Shown piece after piece: positions 24,912-32,135 of a stretch of DNA of 64,000 nucleotides (positions are counted from its first letter, which is position 1; the number at the start of each line of letters is the position of its first letter). The stretch lies in NCBI RefSeq assembly GCF_030285665.1, contig NZ_CP127295.1:7378001-7442000 (forward strand), written 5' to 3'. Origin of the DNA: Amycolatopsis mongoliensis. GTDB taxonomy: Bacteria > Actinomycetota > Actinomycetes > Mycobacteriales > Pseudonocardiaceae. A program made the position numbers and the translations under genes. Below the pieces are notes generated by a model that saw nothing but the letters and a program-made list of their open reading frames with translations, did not search any database and was not told the origin of the DNA.

Positions 24912-25280
24912 ATGAACCCGAGCACCGCGTCTTCGCCGTCGCTGCTGGCCGCCGACGCCGGCGCGGCCGTGCGCCGGTTGTCCCGCTGCGTGGGCGAGGG
25001 CGAACTCGACTCGCCGGCCGAGATGTACCGCGTGCTCGGCGCCCTCCGGCTGCTGGCGGACGACCTGACGCACCTGCTGCCCGCCCTGCAGGGCCGGCTG
25101 GAGGAGGGCGTGCTGTCCGGCCGGGTGACCGGCCACGGCGCCGGGGACGCCGTCGAGGCGACCTGGGACTCGGTGGGGGACGTCGGCCGGGCGCTGACCC
25201 ACGCCGGCACCGTCGCCCTCCTGATGACGAAGGAACTGGAATACTCCCAGGCCGCCCTGCGCGACCTGGCCACACCGTGA
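24912..25280 (+). CDS. Hypothetical protein (122 aa), hemerythrin operon
   Basis: 122-residue helical protein of unknown family, beginning MNPSTASSPSLLAADAGAAV, with a long amphipathic stretch (EMYRVLGALRLLADDLTHLL). No signal or membrane segment. It starts 11 bases after a sigB-type -10 without an RBS. The hemerythrin gene follows within 10 bases, so both are in one stress transcript. Confidence 0.75.
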   Translation: MNPSTASSPSLLAADAGAAVRRLSRCVGEGELDSPAEMYRVLGALRLLADDLTHLLPALQGRLEEGVLSGRVTGHGAGDAVEATWDSVGDVGRALTHAGTVALLMTKELEYSQAALRDLATP

Positions 25281-25288
25281 GGAAACCG

Positions 25289-25768
25289 ATGTCGACCGAC
25301 GCGATCGTGCTGCTCAAGAACGACCACAAGACCGTGGAACGGCTGTTCAAGGAGTTCGAGAAGGCGGAGGAGAAGGCGTACCGCGAGAAGCGCCGGATCG
25401 CCGACGCGATCATCGAAGAGCTGACCGTCCACGCGTACATCGAAGAGGAGATCTTCTACCCGGCCGCGCGCGAAGCCGTGCCGGAGACGAAGGACCACGT
25501 CCTGGAGAGCGTGGAAGAGCACCACGTCGTGGTGTGGATGCTCTCGGAGCTGCTCGGCCTCGACCCGGAGGACGAAAGGTTCGACGCGAAGATGACGGTG
25601 CTGACGGAGAACGTCCGCCACCACGTCGAGGAGGAAGAGGACGAGTGGTTCCCCGAGGTCCGCTCGGCGATGGGCCGCAAGCGGCTGCAGGAGCTGGGGC
25701 AGCGGATGATCGACGCCCGGCCGGACGCGCCGAAGAACCCGCTGGAGCTGAAGAGCGCGAAGGCGTGA
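25289..25768 (+). CDS. Hemerythrin-domain protein
   Basis: 159-residue four-helix hemerythrin domain that should bind a non-haem diiron centre and sense or carry O2 or NO. Metal-ligand candidates: LLKNDHKTVERLF near residue 13, HAYIEEEIFYPA near 48-59, SVEEHHVVVWML near 76 and NVRHHVEEEEDEWFPEV near 107-123. ATG 25289 has GTGAGGA 7 bases upstream; an in-frame GTG at 25277 overlaps the previous stop. Confidence 0.92.
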   Translation: MSTDAIVLLKNDHKTVERLFKEFEKAEEKAYREKRRIADAIIEELTVHAYIEEEIFYPAAREAVPETKDHVLESVEEHHVVVWMLSELLGLDPEDERFDAKMTVLTENVRHHVEEEEDEWFPEVRSAMGRKRLQELGQRMIDARPDAPKNPLELKSAKA

Positions 25769-25845
25769 GGTTTCGGCGCCCCCGGCGGACCCTGTGAAAC
25801 ACTGCCGGTGGCGTGACCGTGCGTGGTGGGGGTATTCCGGTGGGC

Positions 25846-27033
25846 ATGGAATGGCACGAAGAGCTGCACGAGCGGGTCGACGAGCGGATCGAGCAGCTGG
25901 ACGAACGGCTGTGGGCGGTCGCCACCGCGCTGCACGAGCGGCCGGAACTGTCCTATGAGGAGCACGCGGCCGCCGAGCGGCTGACCGGGGAGCTGGCCGC
26001 GGACGGCTTCGCGGTGGACACCGGCGTCGCCGGGCTGCCCACGGCGTTCCTCGCGCGGGCCGGGAGCGGACGGCCGTGCGTCGCGCTGCTGCTGGAGTAC
26101 GACGCGCTGCCCGGGCTGGGACACGCGTGCGGGCACAACCTGATCGCCGCGGCCGGCCTCGGTGCCGCCCTGTCGGCGCGGGACGTGCTGGCGGACAGCC
26201 CGGGATCGCTGCTGGTCGTGGGGTGTCCCGCCGAAGAGCGCGGCGGGGGCAAGGTGGCACTGGCCGAGGCGGGCGTCTTCGACGACGTCGACGCGGCGCT
26301 CACGTTCCACCCCGGCGTCCACTCGTGGTCGTCGGCCCCGCTGACCGCGCAGGTGGAGCTGAAGGTGACCTTCCACGGCCGCGCCGCCCACCCGACCGGC
26401 AACCCGGAGGCCGGCGTCGACGCGCTGGCCGCGCTGATCCAGGCGTTCGGCGCGGTCTCGGCGCTGCGCCAGCGGCTGCCCGCCGGCTCCCACGTCCAGG
26501 GGATCATCACCCACGGTGGCGAGGCGACGAACATCGTCCCGGACCACGCGGAGGGCCGCTTCGGACTCCGCGCGCTGACGACCACGGCCCTGGACCGCCT
26601 GGCCGAGGACGTCGGCACGTGTGCGCAGGGAGCGGCGCTCGCGACCGGTGCGAAGGTCGACGTCGAACGCCTCGGGCGCGGGTTCGCGCACTTCCGGGAC
26701 AACGCGGTGCTCTCCGAGCGGTTCACCGAACACCTGGCCGCGTGCGGCATCCACGCGACCCCGCCGGTGCCGGGGGTCTTCCCGGGTTCGTCGGACATCG
26801 GCGACGTGAGCGCCCGGGTCCCGGCGATCCACCCGTTCGTGGCGATCACGGCGGAGGAGTACGCGGTGCACACGGAGGAGTTCGCGGCCGCGTCGGCGAG
26901 CCCGCGCGGGCGGTCGGTGATGCTGGCCTCGGCGGCGGCGCTGGCCCGCACGGCGATCGACCTGCGGACGCACCACGCGCTGGTCAGCCGGGCCTGGGAC
27001 CACTTCCGCTCGCTGGAGCGCAACGGGCACTGA
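25846..27033 (+). CDS. M20-family amidohydrolase/peptidase
   Basis: 395-residue zinc metallo-amidohydrolase of the M20 family (aminoacylase/AbgB-like). Metal-site motifs are GHACGHNLIAAA near residue 92 and CPAEERGGGKVALAE near 130 (Glu pair), with HPTGNPEAGVDAL near 180 in the dimerisation domain. It should hydrolyse an N-acyl amino acid or peptide; the substrate is unknown. ATG 25846 is the conservative start; in-frame GTGs at 25813 and 25840 are possible. Confidence 0.87.
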   Translation: MEWHEELHERVDERIEQLDERLWAVATALHERPELSYEEHAAAERLTGELAADGFAVDTGVAGLPTAFLARAGSGRPCVALLLEYDALPGLGHACGHNLIAAAGLGAALSARDVLADSPGSLLVVGCPAEERGGGKVALAEAGVFDDVDAALTFHPGVHSWSSAPLTAQVELKVTFHGRAAHPTGNPEAGVDALAALIQAFGAVSALRQRLPAGSHVQGIITHGGEATNIVPDHAEGRFGLRALTTTALDRLAEDVGTCAQGAALATGAKVDVERLGRGFAHFRDNAVLSERFTEHLAACGIHATPPVPGVFPGSSDIGDVSARVPAIHPFVAITAEEYAVHTEEFAAASASPRGRSVMLASAAALARTAIDLRTHHALVSRAWDHFRSLERNGH

Positions 27034-27135
27034 GCGCGCGCCCGTCCCGCTTCCCGCTCAGGCCACCGACGAACAGGCCGTGCGCGCGTCCGTCCACTGT
27101 GGACCGTCGATCCTTCGAACGCCCGAGCGTGGGCC

Positions 27136-27163
27136 TTGACGCATACCCATATGGGCATATGAT
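27136..27163 (+). promoter_or_regulatory. Housekeeping promoter with ArsR operator
   Basis: TTGACG (27136-27141), 16-base spacer, TATGAT (27158-27163). A perfect CCCATATGGG palindrome (27146-27155) sits between the two hexamers. GTG 27170 begins at the expected transcription start, so the regulator mRNA is probably leaderless. Confidence 0.75.
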
Positions 27164-27169
27164 GGCTGC

Positions 27170-27505
27170 GTGGCACGAGCAGCGACAACGGCCGACACCT
27201 TCAACGCCGTCGCCGAACCCCGGCGGCGGCAGATCCTCGACGTCCTGATGAGCGGGGAGCGGTCCGTCGGCGACCTCGTCGACGCGCTCGGCCTCGCCCA
27301 GCCGCAGGTGTCGAAGCACCTGCGCGTCCTACGGGAGGTGGGCGCGGTGGACGTGCGCGGCGACGGCCGCCAGCGGCTCTACCGGCTCAACGGCCCCGCG
27401 CTCAAGCCCATCCACGACTGGGTCAAGCGCTACGAACGGACGTGGTCGGCACGCTTCGAGCTGCTGGACGGCGTCCTCGAAGAACTCAAGGAACAGGAGC
27501 AGTGA
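27170..27505 (+). CDS. ArsR-family transcriptional regulator
   Basis: 111-residue winged-helix repressor. It begins ARAATTADTFNAVAEPRRRQIL and has the recognition helix in GLAQPQVSKHLRVLREVGAV near residues 40-59. It lacks a Cys metal-binding box and belongs to the ArsR group found next to SRPBCC/AHSA1 genes. The 10-bp palindrome in its promoter is a good candidate for autorepression. The next gene starts 2 bases after its stop. Confidence 0.9.
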   Translation: MARAATTADTFNAVAEPRRRQILDVLMSGERSVGDLVDALGLAQPQVSKHLRVLREVGAVDVRGDGRQRLYRLNGPALKPIHDWVKRYERTWSARFELLDGVLEELKEQEQ

Positions 27506-27506
27506 C

Positions 27507-27986
27507 GTGGAGATCACCCTTCCCACCGACGAGCAGATCCTCATCACGCGCGAATTCGCCGCACCGAAGCACCTGGTCTACCGAGCGTGGACCACGCCGG
27601 AACTGGTCAGACGCTGGTGGGCCGGGCACCGGGGCACGACCACCGACGTCGAAATGGACCTGCGTCCCGGCGGCCGCTGGCGGTACGTGCTGAAGACGAA
27701 CGACGGCGCCGAGGTCGGGTTCCACGGTGAGTACCGCGAAGTCGTGCCGGAGGAGAAGATCGTCTACACCGAGGTGTTCGAGATGCCGGGTGTCGACCCC
27801 GACTCAGTCGACGGGCCGCTCAACACCGCCACCTTCACCGCACTCGGTGCCGATCGCAGCGTCCTGCGGCTGCTGACCGAGACGGGCAGCAAGGAACTGC
27901 GCGACATGATCCTCGAGTCCGGCATGGAAGGGGGCGTGCGGGAGCAGATGGTCCTCATCGAGGAGCTCGCGAACTCCCTGCGCTAG
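27507..27986 (+). CDS. SRPBCC/AHSA1 domain protein
   Basis: 159-residue Bet v1-like protein with the AHSA1 pattern (ITREFAAPKHLVYRAWTTPE, then RRWWAGHRG). The ligand is not known. GTG 27507 follows the ArsR stop, and the two form an ArsR-SRPBCC operon, a pairing seen widely in actinomycetes. The 3' end overlaps the convergent WYL-regulator gene by 32 bases. Confidence 0.88.
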   Translation: MEITLPTDEQILITREFAAPKHLVYRAWTTPELVRRWWAGHRGTTTDVEMDLRPGGRWRYVLKTNDGAEVGFHGEYREVVPEEKIVYTEVFEMPGVDPDSVDGPLNTATFTALGADRSVLRLLTETGSKELRDMILESGMEGGVREQMVLIEELANSLR

Positions 27987-28923
27987 CCGCCCGCAGGAAC
28001 CGCTCGCCCGTCTTGGCCAGTTCGGCGGCCAGCTCCGGAGCTTCGAGCACTTCGAAGTCCACCTCCAGGAGCCCGAGGTACAGCGACAGCATGGCCGCGC
28101 TGTCCGAGCCGACCTCGGCGACGCAGCGGTCCGGTCCCTCGGGCGTCACCTCGACCGCGAGCGGCAGCCGGGCCCGCACGTACGCGGCCGACGTGTGGAG
28201 CCGCACTTTCGCGTGGTAGCGCCAGGTCGCCGCGCCGACGCTGCGCTGGACGAACTGCGTGACATCGCCCTCCGGCGGCTCGCGCGGGGCGAAGCGCGGC
28301 CCGTTCGGCACCTTCGGCGTCATCCGGTCGACGCGGAAGGTGCGCCAGTCGTCCCGCCCGGTGTCCCACGCGACGAGGTACCAGCGCCGGTGCAAGCCGA
28401 CCAGCCGGTGCGGCTCGACGTCGCGGCGGCTCGCCGTGCGGTCGTGGCTGCGGTAGTCGAACCGCAGCCGCTCGCCGGCCCGGATCGCCGACGCGATCGC
28501 CGTCAGCACGTCGGCGTCCACGACGGGACCGGTGCCCGGCACCGAGACCGTCGCGGCCTGCAGCGCCTGCACCCGGTGCCGCAGCCGCGACGGCAGCACC
28601 TGCTCCAGCTTCGCGAGCGCGCGCACCGACGTCTCGCCGATGCCGGCGACGCCGGTGGCGGTCCGCAGCCCGACCGCGACGGCCACCGCTTCGTCGTCAT
28701 CGAGCAGCAGCGGCGGCAGCTGCGCGCCCGCGCCGAGCCGGTAGCCGCCCTGGACACCGGGGGAGGCCTCGACCGGATAGCCGAGCTCGCGCAGCTTCCC
28801 GACGTCGCTGCGGACCGTGCGCGTGGTGACGTTCAGCCGCTCGGCCAGGTCGGCGCCCGTCCAGTCGCGCCGCGTCTCGAGCAGCGACAGCAGCCGCAGG
28901 AGGCGGGCGGAGGTCGGCAACAT
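27955..28923 (-). CDS. WYL-domain (YafY-type) transcriptional regulator
   Basis: 322-residue regulator with an N-terminal HTH_11 winged helix (MLPTSARLLRLLSLLETRRD, then LNVTTRTVRSDVGKL) and a central WYL domain (LRFDYRSHDRTASRR, HRRWYLVAWD near residue 190-200). ATG 28923 is chosen; the upstream extension runs into its operator. It is divergent from the epoxide hydrolase gene, which is its likely target, with a perfect 7-bp-arm inverted repeat between them. Confidence 0.9.
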   Translation of the reverse strand: MLPTSARLLRLLSLLETRRDWTGADLAERLNVTTRTVRSDVGKLRELGYPVEASPGVQGGYRLGAGAQLPPLLLDDDEAVAVAVGLRTATGVAGIGETSVRALAKLEQVLPSRLRHRVQALQAATVSVPGTGPVVDADVLTAIASAIRAGERLRFDYRSHDRTASRRDVEPHRLVGLHRRWYLVAWDTGRDDWRTFRVDRMTPKVPNGPRFAPREPPEGDVTQFVQRSVGAATWRYHAKVRLHTSAAYVRARLPLAVEVTPEGPDRCVAEVGSDSAAMLSLYLGLLEVDFEVLEAPELAAELAKTGERFLRAASAGSSRAPR

Positions 28924-28944
28924 TTTCCGAGGATCGCACGAATC

Positions 28945-28963
28945 GCGGAAGGAAGTCTTCCGC
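28945..28963. promoter_or_regulatory. Operator candidate between WYL regulator and epoxide hydrolase
   Basis: GCGGAAG (28945-28951), 5-base gap, CTTCCGC (28957-28963), a perfect inverted repeat in the 62-bp divergent region. Confidence 0.6.
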
Positions 28964-28985
28964 AATGGTTCCTAGCGTGCTGCTC

Positions 28986-30107
28986 ATGACGAACTCCTTC
29001 CGGATCGCAATCCCGCAGGCCGACCTCGACGACCTGCACCGCCGCCTCACCGAAGCCCGGTTCGCCGACCCCGTGCCCGGCGACGAGCCGGACTGGTCCC
29101 GCGGCATCCCCACCGCCGTCGTGCGCGAGCTGGCGGAGTACTGGCGCGACGGCTTCGACTGGCGCGCCCAGGAGGCAGCGCTCAACGCGTTCCCGCAGTT
29201 CACGACCGAGATCGACGGCCAGCCGGTGCACTACCTGCACGTCCGGTCGGCCGACCCGGACGCGGTCCCGCTGCTGCTCACGCACGGCTATCCCAGCACC
29301 TTCGCCGAGTTCCTCGACGTCCTCGGACCGCTGACCGAGCCGGGCCCGGACGCGTTCCACGTCGTCGTCCCGTCGCTGCCCGGCTTCGGCTTCTCGACGC
29401 CGCTGAGCGGGCCGGGCTGGGAGCTCGCCCGGACGACCGACGCGTTCGCCGAGCTGATGACGCGGCTCGGCTACGACCGCTTCGCCGCGCAGGGCGGCGA
29501 CATCGGCGCGGGCGTCACCGGACGCCTCGCGGCGCTGTACCCGGACCGGGTGATCGGCACGCACGTGAACAGCGACCGCGGCACGATCGCGCTGGCCGGC
29601 GAGCAGCTTCCCTTGCCGGACAACCTGTCCGAGGCCGAACAGGCCGAACTGGACGCGGCCCGCGAGGCTTGGCAGGCCGGGCGCGGCTACCTCGACCTGC
29701 AGTCGCACAAGCCGGAGACGATCGCGGCCGCGCTCACCGACTCGCCGGTCGGGCAGCTGGCCTGGATCGCCGAGAAGGTCCAGGCCTGGACCTTCTCGGG
29801 CGGCGGCATCGACCGCGACCGGCTCCTGACGACCGTCAGCCTGTACTGGTTCACGCGCAGCGGCGCGACGGCGGCCCGGTTCCTCTACGAGGCCGCGCAC
29901 TCGGGCCACGGCTGGCTCGCGCCGTCCGCGGTGCCCGCGGGCTGGGCGGTGTTCAACTCGTCGCCGGTGGTGCGGCGGATCATGGACCCGGAGGAGAAGA
30001 TCGAGCACTGGTCGGAGTTCGCCGAGGGCGGCCACTTCGCGGCGGTGGAGGAGCCGGAGCTGCTCGTGGCCGACATCCGCGCGTTCTTCCGGAAGCTGCG
30101 GCCGTGA
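28986..30107 (+). CDS. Epoxide hydrolase (EHN domain, alpha/beta hydrolase)
   Basis: 373-residue epoxide hydrolase opening epoxides to diols via an Asp-ester. It has the EHN N-terminal domain (FRIAIPQADLDDLHRRL), the oxyanion loop HGYPST near residue 101, the nucleophile region AAQGGDIGAGV (Asp near 174) and the C-terminal His in GGHFAAVEEPELL near 350. ATG 28986 is preferred; ATG 28965 is in frame. It is divergent from the WYL regulator and paralogous to the protein encoded at 55805-56965. Confidence 0.9.
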   Translation: MTNSFRIAIPQADLDDLHRRLTEARFADPVPGDEPDWSRGIPTAVVRELAEYWRDGFDWRAQEAALNAFPQFTTEIDGQPVHYLHVRSADPDAVPLLLTHGYPSTFAEFLDVLGPLTEPGPDAFHVVVPSLPGFGFSTPLSGPGWELARTTDAFAELMTRLGYDRFAAQGGDIGAGVTGRLAALYPDRVIGTHVNSDRGTIALAGEQLPLPDNLSEAEQAELDAAREAWQAGRGYLDLQSHKPETIAAALTDSPVGQLAWIAEKVQAWTFSGGGIDRDRLLTTVSLYWFTRSGATAARFLYEAAHSGHGWLAPSAVPAGWAVFNSSPVVRRIMDPEEKIEHWSEFAEGGHFAAVEEPELLVADIRAFFRKLRP

Positions 30108-30135
30108 CCGGGGGCGGTGGTCCAGAATCGGCGGC

Positions 30136-30282
30136 GTGCAGTTCGCGATCCTCGGGCCGGTCGAAGCCCGCCGTCCCGACTGGACCGCCGTTCCCCTCGG
30201 CGGTCCCCAGCTTCGAGGGCTGCTCGCCCTCGACGCCGGGCGCGTGGTGGGCGCGGAACGGCTGATCGACGGCCTGCAAGCA
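30136..30282 (+). pseudogene. N-terminal fragment of an SARP/AfsR-type regulator
   Basis: From GTG 30136 the first about 47 residues (QFAILGPVEARRPDW, LGGPQLRGLLALDAGRVVG, ERLIDGL) match the start of BTAD-containing SARP/AfsR regulators. The match breaks off at about 30276-30282 and the frame runs on as low-complexity sequence. Full members are at least 250 residues, so this is a remnant. The break coincides with the start of DUF2945 sequence in another frame. Confidence 0.7.
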
Positions 30283-30485
30283 AGGAATTCGAGAAGGGCG
30301 ACCGCGTGCGGTGGGACGCCGGCAACAAGAGTTCGGTCGGGACGGTCGAACAGAAGATCACCGAGGACACCCACGCGGGCAAGCGGGACGTGAAGGCTTC
30401 GCCGGAGGAGCCGCAGTACCTGGTCCGGAGCGAGAAGTCCGGGAAGACCGCCGTGCACCACCCGGACAAGCTGCACCAGACCTAG
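30279..30485 (+). pseudogene. DUF2945 protein lacking its own start
   Basis: SKEFEKGDRVRWDAGNKSS and VEQKITEDTHAGKRDVKAS through LVRSEKSGKTAVHHPDKLH are the body of a DUF2945 (HVA1/Tudor-like) protein, usually about 65-70 residues. The stop at 30483-30485 is intact, but no start codon precedes the Ser-Lys: the sequence upstream in this frame belongs to the SARP fragment. A deletion that fused the two genes would explain it. It could be expressed from GTG 30117 with a foreign N-terminus. Confidence 0.65.
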
Positions 30486-30572
30486 CGCGCCGCGCAGAAG
30501 ACGCACACGCCCTCGGCGGTGGCCGCGGGGAGGCTGGGCGGCGTCGCCACAGCGCCGACCGTAGCGGGAAGG

Positions 30573-31457
30573 TCACGCCGGTGTCAGGTGCGTTTCCGTC
30601 CACTCCGCGAACGACGTCAGCGCGATGCCGAGCGCCCGGGCGAACTCGGGACGTGCGGGGTGGCCGACCTCGTTCTGCCACTCGTGCCGGACGGCGAAGG
30701 CGGGCGCTCCGGCGGCGACCGCTTCCTCGACGGTCATGTCCGGCGCGGTCAGCTCGACGCCGAGCGCGCGCGAAAGGATCTCGGCGACGCGGGTCATCGG
30801 CATCCGCTCGCTCGCCAGTTCCAGTTCGACGCCGTGGAAGCGCGCCGGATCCGCGAACGCCGCCGCGGCCGCGGCCCCGATGTCGTCCACCGCCACCAGG
30901 GCCAGTTCGGTCCCGGGCTTGATGGTCGTGACCAGCCGGCCGTGCGGGAGCAGGAACGACGGCGGCAGGAAGTTCTCCATGAAGAAGCCCGGTTTGAGCA
31001 ACGTCCAGTGCGCGAACCCGGCGTCGCGGACGCGGTCCTGGATCGCCGTCTTGGTCTCCAGGTAGTGCTCCATCGACGCCCAGCGGCCCTCCGCCCAACC
31101 GGGCACGGACCGGTGCTGCCCGGCGCCGGAGACCGAGGTGTGCACGAACTGCGGTACGCCGGCCTCCGCCGCCGCGTCGACGAGGTTGCGGCCCTGGACC
31201 CACTCGGAGTCACCCTCCAGGTTCGCCATGTCGGGCATCTGGACGGAGAACACGCCACGCACGCCTTTCACGGCGGGGGCGAGTGAGCCGGGGTCGTAGA
31301 GGTCGCCGACGACGACCTCGGCGCCGAGGTCGCGCAGCGCTTGCGCCCGCCCCGGGTTCCGGACCAGCGCGCGGACGGGAACGCCGGCCTTCAGGAGGGT
31401 ACGGGCGGTGGCGCCGCCTTGCTTGCCGGTGGCGCCGGTGACCAGGACGGGGGACAT
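30573..31457 (-). CDS. NmrA-type NAD(P)-binding protein
   Basis: 294-residue atypical SDR of the NmrA/HSCARG family. The cofactor loop is LVTGATGKQGGATARTLLK at residues 5-23, and VRALVRNPGRAQ follows. These proteins bind NAD(P) and act as redox sensors or quinone reductases. It is divergent from a TetR gene with two strong 21-bp operators in the shared promoter, so repression by that TetR protein is likely. Confidence 0.88.
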   Translation of the reverse strand: MSPVLVTGATGKQGGATARTLLKAGVPVRALVRNPGRAQALRDLGAEVVVGDLYDPGSLAPAVKGVRGVFSVQMPDMANLEGDSEWVQGRNLVDAAAEAGVPQFVHTSVSGAGQHRSVPGWAEGRWASMEHYLETKTAIQDRVRDAGFAHWTLLKPGFFMENFLPPSFLLPHGRLVTTIKPGTELALVAVDDIGAAAAAAFADPARFHGVELELASERMPMTRVAEILSRALGVELTAPDMTVEEAVAAGAPAFAVRHEWQNEVGHPARPEFARALGIALTSFAEWTETHLTPA

Positions 31458-31475
31458 GGGAGCTCCTCGGGAGAT

Positions 31476-31496
31476 AAGTGGCGGGGCCCGCCACTT
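31476..31496. promoter_or_regulatory. TetR operator O1 (NmrA/TetR pair)
   Basis: Perfect inverted repeat: arms AAGTGGCGGG and CCCGCCACTT around one base. It lies 19 bases upstream of the NmrA start. Confidence 0.8.
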
Positions 31497-31518
31497 CGTG
31501 CCCGCTACACTAGCGAAT

Positions 31519-31539
31519 AAGTGGCGGACCCCGCCACTT
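31519..31539. promoter_or_regulatory. TetR operator O2 (NmrA/TetR pair)
   Basis: Same repeat with one mismatch (AAGTGGCGGA / CCCGCCACTT), 43 bp centre-to-centre from O1, about four helical turns, and 20 bases before the TetR start. Confidence 0.8.
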
Positions 31540-31558
31540 CCCGTTCCGGAGGTGGTCC

Positions 31559-32104
31559 GTGCCGCGGTCCGACGCCCGCCGCAACTACGCGCGCATCCTC
31601 GCCGTCGCCGAGGAGGAGGTCGCCGCGCACGGCGCCGAGGCGTCCCTGGAACAGATCGCCCGGACCGCGGGCGTCGGCTCGGCGACGGTGCGCCGCCACT
31701 TCCCGAGCCGGCAGGCGTTGCTGGAAGCGGTGTTCCGGCAGCAGGTCGACGCGCTCGCGGGGCGGGCCCGCGACCTGGCGGAAGCCCCGGACCCCCGTGC
31801 GGCGCTGCTCGAGTGGCTGAGCGCCCTGACGACCTACGCGGCGACGGCCCGCGGCCTGGCGACGGCGCTGGTCCGCGACGAAGGGTCGTCGGCCCACGCG
31901 TGCTCGGCGACGATGACCGAAGCGGGCGTGCCGCTGGTGCGGCGGGCGGCGGAGGCGGGTGCGGTCGGCCCGGAGGTCACGGCCGAGGACCTGATCGCGG
32001 TGGTGACGGGGATCGTGCTGGCGACCGAGCACCATCGTGATCCGGCGGGGGAGGCGCAGCGGCTGCTTGCCTTGGCGGTGCGGGGAATCAGCCCTGCAGG
32101 ATGA
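31559..32104 (+). CDS. TetR-family regulator of the NmrA gene
   Basis: 181-residue TetR protein: HTH in LEQIARTAGVGSATVRRHFP near residues 30-49, followed by SRQALLEAVFRQQ. The C-terminal ligand domain is of the TetR_C_33-like type. GTG 31559 follows GGAGGTG. Paired operators in the divergent promoter indicate autorepression and repression of the NmrA gene. Confidence 0.9.
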   Translation: MPRSDARRNYARILAVAEEEVAAHGAEASLEQIARTAGVGSATVRRHFPSRQALLEAVFRQQVDALAGRARDLAEAPDPRAALLEWLSALTTYAATARGLATALVRDEGSSAHACSATMTEAGVPLVRRAAEAGAVGPEVTAEDLIAVVTGIVLATEHHRDPAGEAQRLLALAVRGISPAG

Positions 32105-32135
32105 CCCCGGGATGCGGGTGCGGACCGGGCCGGGA

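Noticed and set aside
30482..30550. 22-codon minus-strand frame ending GVCVFCAAR
   Set aside because: A CxxC pair is suggestive, but there is no RBS and it is too short to support; it may be chance.
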